A model generated the notes under the pieces. The model searched no databases, was not told where the DNA came from, and saw nothing but the letters and a program-made list of their open reading frames with translations. The translations under genes were made by a program, and so were the position numbers. Positions 17,988 through 27,074 of a stretch of 64,000 bases of DNA are shown piece by piece; within the stretch, counting starts at the first letter, position 1, and every line of letters starts with the position of its first letter. The stretch is from Paraburkholderia sp. BL23I1N1 (lineage in GTDB: Bacteria > Pseudomonadota > Gammaproteobacteria > Burkholderiales > Burkholderiaceae). The stretch lies in NCBI RefSeq assembly GCF_003610295.1, contig NZ_RAPV01000001.1, positions 1,302,001 to 1,366,000 on the forward strand. Direction: 5' to 3'.

Positions 17988-18848
17988 TTAAGCGTTTGCT
18001 GGCGCTTCGCGCTCGGCGGCTTCGATCGTGTTGACGAGCAGCATGGTAATGGTCATCGGACCGACGCCGCCCGGCACCGGCGTGATGTAGCCGGCCACTT
18101 CCTTGACACCCGCGAAATCGACATCGCCGCACAGCTTGCCCGCTTCGTCGCGATTCATGCCGACGTCGATCACGGCTGCGCCCGGTTTCACCATGTCCGC
18201 CGTGAGAATGTTGCGCAGGCCGGTGGCAGCGACCACCACGTCGGCGTTGCGCGTGTGGGCGGCCAGATCGCACGTCTTGCTATGGCAGATCGTGACGGTT
18301 GCGCCGGCTTCAAGCAGCAGCAGCGCCATCGGCTTGCCGACGATGTTCGAGCGGCCGATCACCACCGCGTTCGCGCCTTGCAGCGCAATCTCGTAGGCCG
18401 CCAGCATCTTCATCACCCCGTACGGCGTACACGGACGGAACAGCGGCCGGCCGGTCATCAGCGCGCCGGCATTGGCGACGTGAAAACCGTCCACGTCCTT
18501 TTCCGGGGCGATCGCCTCGATCACCTTGTGGCTGTCGATATGCGGCGGCAGCGGCAGTTGCACCAGAATGCCGTGGATGCGCGGATCGCGATTCAGTTCG
18601 TCGACGCGCGCCAGCAGTTCGGCTTCCGGCAGATCGGCCGGATAGCGGTCGAACGACGAACCGAGGCCGTTGTCGTTGCACGCCTTGACCTTGTTGCGCA
18701 CATAGACCTCGCTGGCCGGATTGTCGCCGACCAGCACCACGGCGAGACCCGGCTGATGGCCGCGAGCGGTGAGGGCGGCGGCACGCGTGGCGACTTCGGC
18801 GCGCAGGGTCTTGGAAAGGGCTAGGCCGTCGATCAGTTTGGCAGTCAT
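17988..18848 (-). CDS. folD: Bifunctional methylenetetrahydrofolate dehydrogenase / cyclohydrolase
   Basis: 286 residues from ATG 18848 ([13 protein letters not shown]). FolD motifs are clear: the catalytic Lys in YVRNKVKAC (about residue 55), [11 protein letters not shown], the NADP-binding [17 protein letters not shown] and the C-terminal [15 protein letters not shown]. It interconverts methylene- and formyl-tetrahydrofolate for purine, thymidylate and formyl-Met-tRNA synthesis. In-frame residues upstream of 18848 are not family-like. The Shine-Dalgarno is weak. Confidence 0.97.
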   Translation of the reverse strand: MTAKLIDGLALSKTLRAEVATRAAALTARGHQPGLAVVLVGDNPASEVYVRNKVKACNDNGLGSSFDRYPADLPEAELLARVDELNRDPRIHGILVQLPLPPHIDSHKVIEAIAPEKDVDGFHVANAGALMTGRPLFRPCTPYGVMKMLAAYEIALQGANAVVIGRSNIVGKPMALLLLEAGATVTICHSKTCDLAAHTRNADVVVAATGLRNILTADMVKPGAAVIDVGMNRDEAGKLCGDVDFAGVKEVAGYITPVPGGVGPMTITMLLVNTIEAAEREAPANA

Positions 18849-19106
18849 GGTCGGTCGAGATGGGCAGTTTGGAAAGCGGGGCAGGGCGCAAGCGCGCGTG
18901 TTGTGCGGCACGTGCGATGGCGCTTTTCACCAGAAACGGGGCGGCACAGGAAAAGCGCGCGGCGCGAATCAGGGATAAGCAGCGCTGCAAAGTCCGACAT
19001 TATACCGGCCCGGCATGGCGCGACACGCCACTCGCGTAGACCCAAAAATAAATCGGCCGCGGACGGGCATGCGCGCCGCCGCGGCCGATCGAGCACCCTT
19101 CAATCT

Positions 19107-20048
19107 CTACTGCTGCACGGGCTGCCAGCTATCGTCCGGGTCGAACGATTTAACGGCGGCCGCGGCACGCGAGGTCTGCGGGCCGAGATTCTTCTGATAG
19201 ACCTGGCCGTCCTGATTGACGATAAAGCTCATCACGCCGGTCTTGCCGTACTCGGCAGGCGAGGCGATCAGACCGAAGCCTTTGGTCAGCACGCCGTTTT
19301 CGACGTAGTTCTGCGCGCCGCCCTTCGCGTGCGGCCCCTGCGCCGTCAGGATCCGGTAGTGATAGCCGTGATAGGCCTCTTTCGGCAAGGTGCCGTTGGG
19401 CATGGTGGCGGCGAGCGGTCCGAGCGGGCTTTCCGTTTCGCCGGGCGCTGTTGCCCAATACAGGCCGTCATGCTGGCCTTGCGTACTGACGAAGCGCTGT
19501 GCGTAGTGCTGGGTCAGATTGCGATAGTCGTTTTGCGCGTCGAGGTAGGCAAGCGAGGTCAGGATCGCAGCGTGTTCGTTGCGGCCGATGCGGCGCGTCA
19601 GCATCTCGTCCTGCGCGGCGGGCGGATCGAAGCGCCAGCCATGCGCGGCCTGCACGAGCGGAATCGGCAACGTCCAGCCACTGTCGCCGACCGCCAGATG
19701 CGCGGTGGCGCGCCCGTTGCCTTTCACGGGATCGTCGACGATCTGATGCCCTTTCGACCATGCGCCGAGGAACTGGTAAATGTCGTCCTCGCCGATTCCC
19801 TCGGAAGGAATGAAGCGATGAAAATCGTTGCCGAGCACGTGTTTGAGCGCACCTTCGTCGTTGCGGGCCAACGCGTCGACGAACGCATTGGCGGCTTCGT
19901 CGGCAGTGGGGTAGACCGCTTGCGCGTGTGCGGCGTTTGTGCCGAGCAGCAGGACGGGCGCCACCAGCAGCGTGCCGGTCGTGCCGAGGGCGACGGCGAG
20001 TGTCACAACGTGGGCGCGCAACGCGCCGCGTGGAAATAAGCGAATCAT
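19107..20048 (-). CDS. DUF2950 family exported protein
   Basis: 313 residues from ATG 20048, which has a GGAGGAG Shine-Dalgarno. An N-terminal signal peptide (MIRLFPRGALRAH then a hydrophobic stretch, with AHAQA as likely cleavage site) sends it to the periplasm. The rest matches the DUF2950 pattern, with FVDALARND, a Gly/Tyr-rich GYHYRILTAQGPHAKGG segment and the C-terminal GVMSFIVNQDGQVYQKNLGP. The function is unknown. The upstream DUF3300 gene ends 20 bp before this start, so the two form an operon, a pairing that recurs in proteobacteria. Confidence 0.85.
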   Translation of the reverse strand: MIRLFPRGALRAHVVTLAVALGTTGTLLVAPVLLLGTNAAHAQAVYPTADEAANAFVDALARNDEGALKHVLGNDFHRFIPSEGIGEDDIYQFLGAWSKGHQIVDDPVKGNGRATAHLAVGDSGWTLPIPLVQAAHGWRFDPPAAQDEMLTRRIGRNEHAAILTSLAYLDAQNDYRNLTQHYAQRFVSTQGQHDGLYWATAPGETESPLGPLAATMPNGTLPKEAYHGYHYRILTAQGPHAKGGAQNYVENGVLTKGFGLIASPAEYGKTGVMSFIVNQDGQVYQKNLGPQTSRAAAAVKSFDPDDSWQPVQQ

Positions 20049-20068
20049 TAGAGACTCCTCCCGATCGT

Positions 20069-21385
20069 TCAACGGTTGCGGCCGAGATGACGCTCACCGC
20101 CGCCGCCACCGCCCAGTCTGCCGCCACCACCACCGCCGCCGCGCTGGACGCCACCGCCATTTGCACCGAGACCGCCGCCCGAGCGTTGCTGGCCGCCGCC
20201 GTTGGCGCCGAGGCCGCTGCTGCTGGAGCGGTTAGAGCGGTTCGCGGCTGCGTTGCGGCTTGCCTCGCCGCGCTGCGTGTCCTGCCGCGCGGCATTGCCG
20301 TCGCCGGCGCCGCGTAATGCGTTGTCGCGATTGGCGTTCTGCGCACGGTTCTGCAGGTCGGCGTTCGCGGTGCCGCCCTGATGAATCCCCTGCACGCGCT
20401 GGCTCGCGCTGCCGCTCAGGTTCTGGCCGGTGCGGTTCTGCAAGGTCTGCTGCGCCTGGGCACGGGCATTATCGTCACGGCCGCGGTAGGCATCGCGCTG
20501 CGCACCGCCGAGGTTGTTGTTGGCGTTGCGGTTGATAGTCGTGTTGTTGACGTTGCGATTGACGTTGGTGTTGCGGTTCCAGTTCGTCGTGCTGCTGTTC
20601 ACATTGAGCCGGTTGTTCACGTTGATGTTGTTGTACCGGTTCACGTTGATGTTGACATCATGCGTGTTCCAGTTGAAACCGCCCCACAGCGAATTGGCAA
20701 CGGCGATACTGGCGCCGAACGCCAGGCCGGTAGCCAGGCCGGTCGCGATTGCATAACCGGGCGGCGGCGGAACATACACGGGTGGGTAGGCGGGATAGGG
20801 CCACGTACCGTAGACGACAGTCGGGTTGTATGTCGGCACGTAGACCACTTGCGGATTGGCCGGCACGATCTGAATCGTGCTTTGCTCGACCACGACCTTC
20901 TGCTGTGAACTCGTCTTCAGATTGCCGGCGGCCTGCGCCTGTTTGCGCAAGCGTTGCACGGAGTCCATCACGTCGTTTGGCTGGGCCAGAAAGGCGTTGC
21001 CGAGTTGCGTGACCCAGTCGGGTTTCGACGCCATCGTCGCGAGGACCTGCGGGAAGGCGACCAGCGACTGCACGCTCGGGTCCCACGTCTCGGACGCGAC
21101 CGCCTTGACGGCGTCGTCGCCTTGCAGCTTCGAGTTCGCTTTCGACCATGCGGCGGCGGCCTGCACGTCCTGCGGGAAGGTGGCGGCCATCAGCACCTGC
21201 GCGAGCAGGGCGTCGGGATAGAGCGCGATGGGCGCGGTCAGCGAATCGAGTTGCTGGTTCGAAATCTTCGCGGCGCTTTGCGCATACGCCGCGCTCGGTG
21301 TAGCAAGGCCGACGAAGAGTGGTGCGCCCGCAAGTGCGGCGCAAACAAGCAGCACACGCGAACGGTGTGTTCCGGATCGTTTCAC
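20069..21385 (-). CDS. DUF3300 family exported protein with Asn/Gly-rich low-complexity tail
   Basis: 438 residues. It has a signal peptide (about 1-36, ending SAAYAQ), the DUF3300 core (about 40-210: LTAPIALYPDALLAQVLMAA, TWDPSVQSLVAFP, YVPTYNPTVVYG), a short hydrophobic segment, and then a long low-complexity region dominated by Asn-Val/Asn-Arg (about 240-300) and Gly/Ser/Arg (about 385-438). GGGAGG-type Shine-Dalgarno bases lie just upstream of ATG 21385. The function is unknown. The IS insertion 20 bp upstream of the start codon separates the operon from its original promoter. Confidence 0.85.
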   Translation of the reverse strand: MKRSGTHRSRVLLVCAALAGAPLFVGLATPSAAYAQSAAKISNQQLDSLTAPIALYPDALLAQVLMAATFPQDVQAAAAWSKANSKLQGDDAVKAVASETWDPSVQSLVAFPQVLATMASKPDWVTQLGNAFLAQPNDVMDSVQRLRKQAQAAGNLKTSSQQKVVVEQSTIQIVPANPQVVYVPTYNPTVVYGTWPYPAYPPVYVPPPPGYAIATGLATGLAFGASIAVANSLWGGFNWNTHDVNINVNRYNNINVNNRLNVNSSTTNWNRNTNVNRNVNNTTINRNANNNLGGAQRDAYRGRDDNARAQAQQTLQNRTGQNLSGSASQRVQGIHQGGTANADLQNRAQNANRDNALRGAGDGNAARQDTQRGEASRNAAANRSNRSSSSGLGANGGGQQRSGGGLGANGGGVQRGGGGGGGRLGGGGGGERHLGRNR

Positions 21386-21405
21386 GATGAAATCCTCCCG
21401 GCTGT

Positions 21406-21411
21406 GTTAGA
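21406..21411. repeat. Target site duplication, left copy
   Basis: GTTAGA immediately before the left inverted repeat; the same hexamer follows the right inverted repeat at 23375-23380. Confidence 0.85.
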
Positions 21412-21525
21412 CCGAAGTTCCCCCATCCACCCAAGCCACCAAGCGGGTGCAAGCCCCCGTGTTTCAAGGCATCCGCGCTTTCGAAGCCCTTCCTGTGGAT
21501 TACAAAATGTAGTCACTAAAATTTC

Positions 21526-21553
21526 TTGAAATCTACGCAATATTACCTATATT
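21526..21553 (+). promoter_or_regulatory. Transposase promoter, probably giving a leaderless mRNA
   Basis: TTGAAA (21526-21531) and TATATT (21548-21553) are 16 bp apart. The start of transcription would fall about 7 bp downstream, at or within a base or two of the A of the transposase ATG (21560). No Shine-Dalgarno is present, which fits leaderless initiation. Confidence 0.6.
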
Positions 21554-21559
21554 TGTTCT

Positions 21560-23296
21560 ATGGCAAGCAGGACTGGAACCGCTCACGTCGTCACCACAAC
21601 GCGCACTTACAAGGGCACGGTGTACCGCACGCACCTGCTGCGACGTAGCTACCGCGAGGACGGCAAGGTCAAGAACGAGACGCTGGGCAACCTCTCGCAT
21701 CTGCCCGAGCCGCTGATCGAGATCATTCGGCGCTCGCTGCAGGGCGAGACGTTCGTCCCGCTGGGCCAGGCGTTCGAAGTCACCGGCTCCCTCGCTCACG
21801 GCCATGTGCAGGCCGTTGAGTTGGCGATGCAGCGCCTGGACTTCGCGTCGCTGCTGGGCAGCAAGCCCTCACCTGAGCGCGAACGGGTGCTGGCGATGGT
21901 GGCCGCGCGCATCGTGGCGCCGCACACAAAGCTGGCCACCACGCGCTGGTGGCACACCACCACGCTGGCGACGGACTTCGGCGTGGCCGACGCGAACGAG
22001 GACGATCTGTACGCGGCGATGGACTGGCTGCTCGCGCGCCAGGACGCGATCCAGAAGAAGCTCGCCGCGCGGCATTTGAGCGCCGGCGGCCTGGTGCTGT
22101 ACGACCTGAGTTCGAGCTACTTCGAGGGCACCACCTGCCCGCTGGCCCGGCTGGGCCACAACCGCGACGGCAAGAAGGGACTGCTGCAGGTCAATTACGG
22201 ACTGCTCACCGATGCGCGGGGCTGCCCGGTAGCGGTGTCGGTGTATGAAGGCAACGTGGCCGACAGCAGCACCTTCCTGCCCGAGGTGCAGCGCCTGCGC
22301 GAGAGCTTCGGCGTCGGGCAGCTGGTGATGGTCGGCGATCGCGGCATGATCTCCAGCAAGGCCATCGACGAGCTGCGCGAGACGCAGGGCATCGACTGGA
22401 TCACGGCCTTGAAGAGTGCATCGATCCGCGCACTGGTCGAGCAGGGCCAACTGCAGCTGGGGCTGTTCGATGAGCACAACCTCATGGAGATCGCCTCGCC
22501 GGAGTATCCCGGCGAGCGGCTGGTGGCGTGTCGCAATCCGCAGCTCGCGACGCTGCGAGCGCACAAGCGGCAGGACCTGCTCGCTGCTACCGAAAAGAAC
22601 CTGCAGCAGATCAAGGAACGCGTGGAAGCGGGCAGACTCAAGGGCGCCGATGCGATTGGGCTGCGCGTGGGCAAGGTGGTCAACCAGTACAAGGTGGCCA
22701 AACACTTTGAACTGCAGATCAGCGACGGGAGCTTCTCGTTTACGCGCAAGCACGAGGCGATCGCCGCGGAGGCCGCGCTGGACGGCATCTACATCATCCG
22801 TACTTCGGTCGAGGCCACGCGCATGGAGGCGGCCGAGTGCGTGCGCAACTACAAGGCGCTGGCCAACGTCGAGCGGGCCTTCCGCAGCCTCAAGACGGTG
22901 GACCTGAAGGTGCGCCCAATCCACCATCGCACGGCTGCTCGGGTGCGCGCGCACATTCTGCTGTGCATGCTCGCCTACTACGTGGAATGGCACATGCTCG
23001 AAGCCTGGCGCGAACTGATGTTCGCCGACACCGACCTGGCGGCCAAGGCCACGCGCGACCCGGTGGCGCCGGCGCAGCGCTCGCAGCAGGCGCAGGAGAA
23101 GGTGGTGAGTCGCACCGTGGCGGATGGCTCGCCCGTCCACAGCTTCTCCACGCTGATGGCCGAGCTGGGCAGCATTGTGCGCAACACCTGCCGCACACCA
23201 GGAGCTGGCCCCGAGGCGCCGACGTTCGACATCATCACCACGCCCAATGTGACGCAGCGTCACGCACTCGATCTGATCAGACAGATCCACCCGTAG
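21560..23296 (+). CDS. IS1634-like DDE transposase
   Basis: 578 residues. The catalytic triad is readable: Asp182 in LYDLSSSYFEG, Asp260 in MVGDRGM and Glu438 in NVERAFRSLK, the last within the Y-x6-E-x6-K signature of the IS4 superfamily. It performs cut-and-paste style transposition of the surrounding element. No frameshift or stop interrupts it. ATG 21560 is the only reasonable start, and it lacks a ribosome-binding site. Confidence 0.93.
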   Translation: MASRTGTAHVVTTTRTYKGTVYRTHLLRRSYREDGKVKNETLGNLSHLPEPLIEIIRRSLQGETFVPLGQAFEVTGSLAHGHVQAVELAMQRLDFASLLGSKPSPERERVLAMVAARIVAPHTKLATTRWWHTTTLATDFGVADANEDDLYAAMDWLLARQDAIQKKLAARHLSAGGLVLYDLSSSYFEGTTCPLARLGHNRDGKKGLLQVNYGLLTDARGCPVAVSVYEGNVADSSTFLPEVQRLRESFGVGQLVMVGDRGMISSKAIDELRETQGIDWITALKSASIRALVEQGQLQLGLFDEHNLMEIASPEYPGERLVACRNPQLATLRAHKRQDLLAATEKNLQQIKERVEAGRLKGADAIGLRVGKVVNQYKVAKHFELQISDGSFSFTRKHEAIAAEAALDGIYIIRTSVEATRMEAAECVRNYKALANVERAFRSLKTVDLKVRPIHHRTAARVRAHILLCMLAYYVEWHMLEAWRELMFADTDLAAKATRDPVAPAQRSQQAQEKVVSRTVADGSPVHSFSTLMAELGSIVRNTCRTPGAGPEAPTFDIITTPNVTQRHALDLIRQIHP

Positions 23297-23374
23297 ACAG
23301 AAACCGGATCCCCGAATTTATGCCGGTGCCTGTGGCACGGGGGCAAACTCGCCCGGCCAATACTGGAACTTCGG

Positions 23375-23380
23375 GTTAGA
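23375..23380. repeat. Target site duplication, right copy
   Basis: GTTAGA directly after the right inverted repeat, identical to 21406-21411. Confidence 0.85.
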
Positions 23381-23734
23381 CGCGCGAGATCGATGCGCAG
23401 CGCATGCTGCGTCGCTTCGGCGCGATGGAATGGAGAGGGAAGCGGGTAAAAACAAGGGGCGGCTCAGTTTCGCCTGAACCGTTCGATATGACAGATACCT
23501 CAGCAATGCGATCGATCCGCATGAATTGCTTTGCATCGCACGTCGGCGCCGCACATGACAACGGCAGCACACGTGTCCTGCGTTTATCGGGCATCAAGGA
23601 TCCCTGCTGAGGAGGTCTGCGTAAATTAAGGGACGCAGCGAACCTTGTCAATCTTGTCAGGGGAAAGAAATTATTGCCGCGCGACGAAAACGCATGCTGA
23701 GTAATGCGTAATGATTAGCGGGAGTAAATGCGGC

Positions 23735-23780
23735 AGCAAATGCCGATGCAAATGCGGATGCAAACGTGCATGCGGATGCG
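23735..23780. repeat. Degenerate 12-bp tandem repeat
   Basis: GCAAATGCCGAT, GCAAATGCGGAT and GCAAACGTGCATGCGGAT follow one another. The role is unknown; it could be slippage-generated spacer. Confidence 0.5.
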
Positions 23781-23830
23781 TCGAGCCGTGCCGAGCGCGG
23801 TCGTTGCAAAGCGGGAGGAGAGGAGGATGG

Positions 23831-23865
23831 AAAACGGGCCGGACTTTTCGACAGTCCGGCCGTTG
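23831..23865 (-). terminator. Terminator of the FixLJ-like operon
   Basis: On the minus strand, AACGGCCGGACT pairs with AGTCCGGCCCGTT (one bulged base) around a 7-nt loop and is followed by TTTT. It starts about 40 bases after the response-regulator stop codon. Confidence 0.75.
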
Positions 23866-23907
23866 AAGCTCAGTCGCGACTCGCGGCGCGTGCCGCGGGC
23901 GTTACGT

Positions 23908-24552
23908 TTATTGCGCCGGTTGCGGCTTGTTCGACAACGCGAGGCGCAGCAGATCGGCGACCGTGTTGACGTTGAGCTTTTCCATGATGTTCGCGCGGTG
24001 CGCCTCAACCGTCTTGATGCTGATGCCGAGGTCGTCGGCGATCTGCTTGTTCAGGCGGCCGGCGATGATGCGCTCGAGCACCTGGTGCTCACGCGCGGTC
24101 AGTTTGCCCAGGCGTTCGGCGGCGGCGCGTTGCTGCTGCACGCTGGTGCTTTCGCTGCGCGCCTTGTCGAGCATGCGCTCGACCAGCTTGCGCAGTTCGG
24201 CTTCGTCGAACGGTTTCTCGATGAAGTCCATGGCGCCTTTTTTCATCGTCGACACGGCCATCGGCACGTCGCCGTGACCCGTCACGAAGATGATCGGCAG
24301 CGAGGCGTTGTCGGCGATCAGGCGTTCCTGCAACTCGAGCCCGCTCATGCCGGACATCCGCACATCGAGAATCAGGCAGGCGATCTGGCCCGGATGCGTA
24401 TGCGGCTGCCACGCGTCGATGAACTGCTCGGCGCTGGAGAAGCATTGCACGCGGTAGCCGTTCGCCTCCAGTAGCCAGCGCAGCGAATCTCGCACGGCCT
24501 CGTCGTCGTCGACGACAAAGACAGTTTCCTGTGTGGTGACTGGGCTGTTCAT
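23908..24552 (-). CDS. FixJ/NarL-type response regulator
   Basis: 214 residues from ATG 24552. It has a receiver domain with acidic pocket VDDDE and phosphoacceptor Asp63 in CLILDVRMSG, the conserved Thr in VTGHGD and Lys in EKPF. A LuxR-type helix-turn-helix follows (LTAREHQVLERIIAGRLNKQIADDLGISIKTVEAHRANIMEKL). The FixJ subfamily activates transcription when phosphorylated by its kinase. The start codon overlaps the kinase stop (ATGA), so translation is coupled. The targets are unknown; the divergent pyruvate dehydrogenase genes are candidates. Confidence 0.92.
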   Translation of the reverse strand: MNSPVTTQETVFVVDDDEAVRDSLRWLLEANGYRVQCFSSAEQFIDAWQPHTHPGQIACLILDVRMSGMSGLELQERLIADNASLPIIFVTGHGDVPMAVSTMKKGAMDFIEKPFDEAELRKLVERMLDKARSESTSVQQQRAAAERLGKLTAREHQVLERIIAGRLNKQIADDLGISIKTVEAHRANIMEKLNVNTVADLLRLALSNKPQPAQ

Positions 24553-27074
24553 AGCTCTCCCGTAACGGTTTGTGGTGTCGGCGCCTCTGACCCGCCGTTG
24601 CTCGGGCCGTCGGGCTCTCCAATAGGCAGACTGCAATGGAACGTGGCGCCTGTGATGTGGCCGTCAGATTCGACGTTGTTGACCACCCACAGACGGCCGC
24701 GGTGCGATTCGATAATCGAACGGCAAATGTTCAGCCCCATGCCCATACCGTCGGACTTGGTGCTGTAAAACGGTTCAAAGAGACGCTCGGCTGTCGCTTC
24801 ATCGACACCCGGTCCCTGGTCGACCACGCTGATGCAGACAAATCCACTCTCCAGTCGCACGACCACGCGAATCACCGGGTCGACCGCATTCGGGCGCGCA
24901 TCGTGCATGGCTTCGATGCCGTTCTTCAGCAGGTTCACCAACACCTGCTCGATCAGCACCGGGTCCACGTAGATCACCGGCAGTCGCGAGCGCAGATCGG
25001 TCACGATGCGAATCTTGCGCTTGCGCGCTTCGAGTTCGGCGAGGCCCACCGCGTCGGCGACGATATCGGCCACGCGTGTGGCCTGGCGTTTCGGCTCACT
25101 GCGTTTCACGAATTCGCGAATGCGCTTGATGATCATGCCGGCTCGCACCGCCTGTTGAGCGGTTTTCTCGAGTACGGGCAGAAGATTGTCAGGCGTCGTC
25201 CGACCGGATTTAACCAGTGCAACCGTTCCGGAGCAATAGTTATTGATCGCGGCGAGCGGCTGATTCAGTTCGTGCGCGAGCGACGAGGCCATCTCGCCCA
25301 TCGTCATCAGGCGGCTGGTGAACTGCAGCTTCTCGTCCTGCTGGCGCGAGAGTTCCTGAGCCTGTTTGCGGGTGGTGATGTCGGTCGCGATCTGCATCTG
25401 CGCGAGGTGGCCGTCCACCCATTGAATGTACTGGCGGCGCACTTCGAACCATTTCTGGATGCTCTGGACGTAGATTTCCTGCGCGTCGGCCGTGCTTTCG
25501 GTCAACGCGGCGGCGGGCAGGCCGGCGTAGGTATCCACCATATCGATCGAATCGGACGATGCCTGGGCGCTGTCGAATCCGCCGCCCGCCAGTTCCAGAT
25601 GACCGTCCGGGCGAATGCCGAACAGGTGGCGGTAGTAGCGGTTGGCGAACAGCAGTTCGGCTTCGTCGGCGGCCAGCACGGAGACGGCGGCGTCGAGGCT
25701 TTCGAGCACGGTCGTGAAGCGCTCGTGCGCGGCGGCGAGTTCTTCGCGCGCGCGCTTCGGTTCGGTGATGTCGGTCATCGACGACATCCAGCCGGTCTGG
25801 CGGCCCGAGCTGTCGATCAGCGGCGACACATAAAGACGCGCATGGAACAGCGAACCGTCCTTGCGGCGCACCCGCAATTCGAAGCCCGAAGAGGGCGCCT
25901 TGCCGCGCAGCGTCATGTCGAGCTGGCGTTGCATTTCAGGGTAGGCGTCGCGCGGCCAGTAAGCGAACGGCGCGTTCTTGCCGACCAGATCGCTTTCGTC
26001 CCAGCCGGTCATGCGACAAAAGGCCGGATTGACGTGAGTAATGCGGCCATGCATATCGAGCACGCGCATACCGATCAGCACCGAGTTTTCCATGGCGCGG
26101 CGGAAAAAGGCTTCGGCGTAGAGTGCCTGCTGCGCTTCGAAGCGTTGCCGCGTGTGTTTCCACAAGCTCCACAGACTCCACAGCACAAAGCACGAGAGGC
26201 CCGCCACCAGCCAGACCAGCGTGTTGTTGGTGAAGTTGGTCATCTGCGGGAACGCGTAGACGCGTACCGAGACGCCCTGGCCCGGCGGGTCGAGCGGCAG
26301 ATCGTAGAACATGTCGCGCGGCAGGCGCGGACGGGTCGACGTGGTGGTCAACTCGCGGTTGTTCACGTCGATGATCGAGATTTTGTATTTGGCCGACAAC
26401 TCGGGCGGAATGTCGTGCTTCAGGATGCCTTCCACCGAGAACACGGCGGCGATCGTGCCGAGGAAGTCACGGTCGCGGTAGACCGGCGTCTGCAACGTAA
26501 TGTAGCCGTTGCCGAGGTCGTCGTAGATCAGCGGCGAGTACACCTGGCGGCGCGTATTGCGCGCCTCGTTGAAGGCGGCCTTGACGGCTTCGTCCATCTG
26601 CGCGTCATTCGGCTTGGCGAGGCGCTGGCCGAACACGGGAAGTGCGGTACTGGGCCAGCGCGGCTGCTGCAGGCTCGTGTACCAGTTCATGTAGAGGATC
26701 TCGGGATGCCCCTGCATGATGTCCGTGGTGGACACCTGGAATGAATGCGGATCGGCGTGGCCGGCGACGAGATCGCGGGCGAGGGCCTGAATCTGTTCCT
26801 GCGCGCCAGTCATGGACAGGCGGATTTGCTGCTGCGCCCACGCGACATTGCGGTAGAGCGTGTCTTCCTGCTGCTGCTGTTCGCGCCGGTTCAGGCTCCA
26901 CAGAATCAGGCTCATGACGACCAGGAAAACCAGGATCGACAGCAGCGGCGTGAGCAAATAGGAGTTCGACCACCACGGTCCGTGGTGCCAGCGGGAGGAC
27001 GGCGTCGAATCCGCCGGCGAACCAGCGGTGCGCGCCGAGCGAGCGAAAAGCCGTTCGGTCAACATGCGTGGCAT
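24549..27074 (-). CDS. Membrane PAS-domain sensor histidine kinase (FixL/DctB-like)
   Basis: About 841 residues from ATG 27074; ATG 27065 is an equally possible start and neither has a strong Shine-Dalgarno. Topology: a first membrane helix near 39-59, a periplasmic sensor region of about 220 residues, and a second helix near TLVWLVAGLSCFVLWSL. Then come two PAS domains (VNPAFCRMTGWDESDLVG in the first), a HisKA box SSLAHELNQPLAAINNY with His601, an N box (LVNLLKNGIEAM) and G boxes (DQGPGVDE, GMGMGLNICRSI). The ligand is unknown. It is divergent from aceE with about 265 bp between. Confidence 0.9.
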   Translation of the reverse strand: MPRMLTERLFARSARTAGSPADSTPSSRWHHGPWWSNSYLLTPLLSILVFLVVMSLILWSLNRREQQQQEDTLYRNVAWAQQQIRLSMTGAQEQIQALARDLVAGHADPHSFQVSTTDIMQGHPEILYMNWYTSLQQPRWPSTALPVFGQRLAKPNDAQMDEAVKAAFNEARNTRRQVYSPLIYDDLGNGYITLQTPVYRDRDFLGTIAAVFSVEGILKHDIPPELSAKYKISIIDVNNRELTTTSTRPRLPRDMFYDLPLDPPGQGVSVRVYAFPQMTNFTNNTLVWLVAGLSCFVLWSLWSLWKHTRQRFEAQQALYAEAFFRRAMENSVLIGMRVLDMHGRITHVNPAFCRMTGWDESDLVGKNAPFAYWPRDAYPEMQRQLDMTLRGKAPSSGFELRVRRKDGSLFHARLYVSPLIDSSGRQTGWMSSMTDITEPKRAREELAAAHERFTTVLESLDAAVSVLAADEAELLFANRYYRHLFGIRPDGHLELAGGGFDSAQASSDSIDMVDTYAGLPAAALTESTADAQEIYVQSIQKWFEVRRQYIQWVDGHLAQMQIATDITTRKQAQELSRQQDEKLQFTSRLMTMGEMASSLAHELNQPLAAINNYCSGTVALVKSGRTTPDNLLPVLEKTAQQAVRAGMIIKRIREFVKRSEPKRQATRVADIVADAVGLAELEARKRKIRIVTDLRSRLPVIYVDPVLIEQVLVNLLKNGIEAMHDARPNAVDPVIRVVVRLESGFVCISVVDQGPGVDEATAERLFEPFYSTKSDGMGMGLNICRSIIESHRGRLWVVNNVESDGHITGATFHCSLPIGEPDGPSNGGSEAPTPQTVTGEL

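Larger units (their letters stand above)
21412..23374 (+). mobile_element. IS1634-like insertion sequence, complete
   Basis: A 1963-bp element bounded by a perfect 10-bp terminal inverted repeat (CCGAAGTTCC at 21412-21421 and its complement at 23365-23374). It is flanked by a 6-bp direct repeat, GTTAGA. Size, duplication length and the single DDE transposase suit the IS1634 family. Both ends and the transposase look intact, suggesting a recent insertion. It lies in the 5' leader of the DUF3300-DUF2950 operon. Confidence 0.88.
23381..23907. other. Intergenic region between IS and two-component genes
   Basis: 527 bases with no supported gene. The part next to the IS should be the displaced upstream (promoter) region of the DUF3300 operon; I could not recognise a clear -35/-10 pair in it. 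At 23735-23780 there is a degenerate GCAAATGCGGAT-type tandem repeat. The far end holds the terminator of the response-regulator gene. Confidence 0.5.

Noticed and set aside
20500..20680. Dense GTTGATGTTG-like repeats on the plus strand, at first sight a CRISPR- or minisatellite-like array
   Set aside because: They are the coding repeats of the Asn/Val-rich DUF3300 tail on the minus strand. There are no regular spacers, and no CRISPR array was seen anywhere in the window.
24636..26744. Plus-strand open frame of 702 codons opposite the sensor kinase
   Set aside because: An antisense shadow with His/Arg/Ala-rich composition. The minus-strand kinase has all expected domains.
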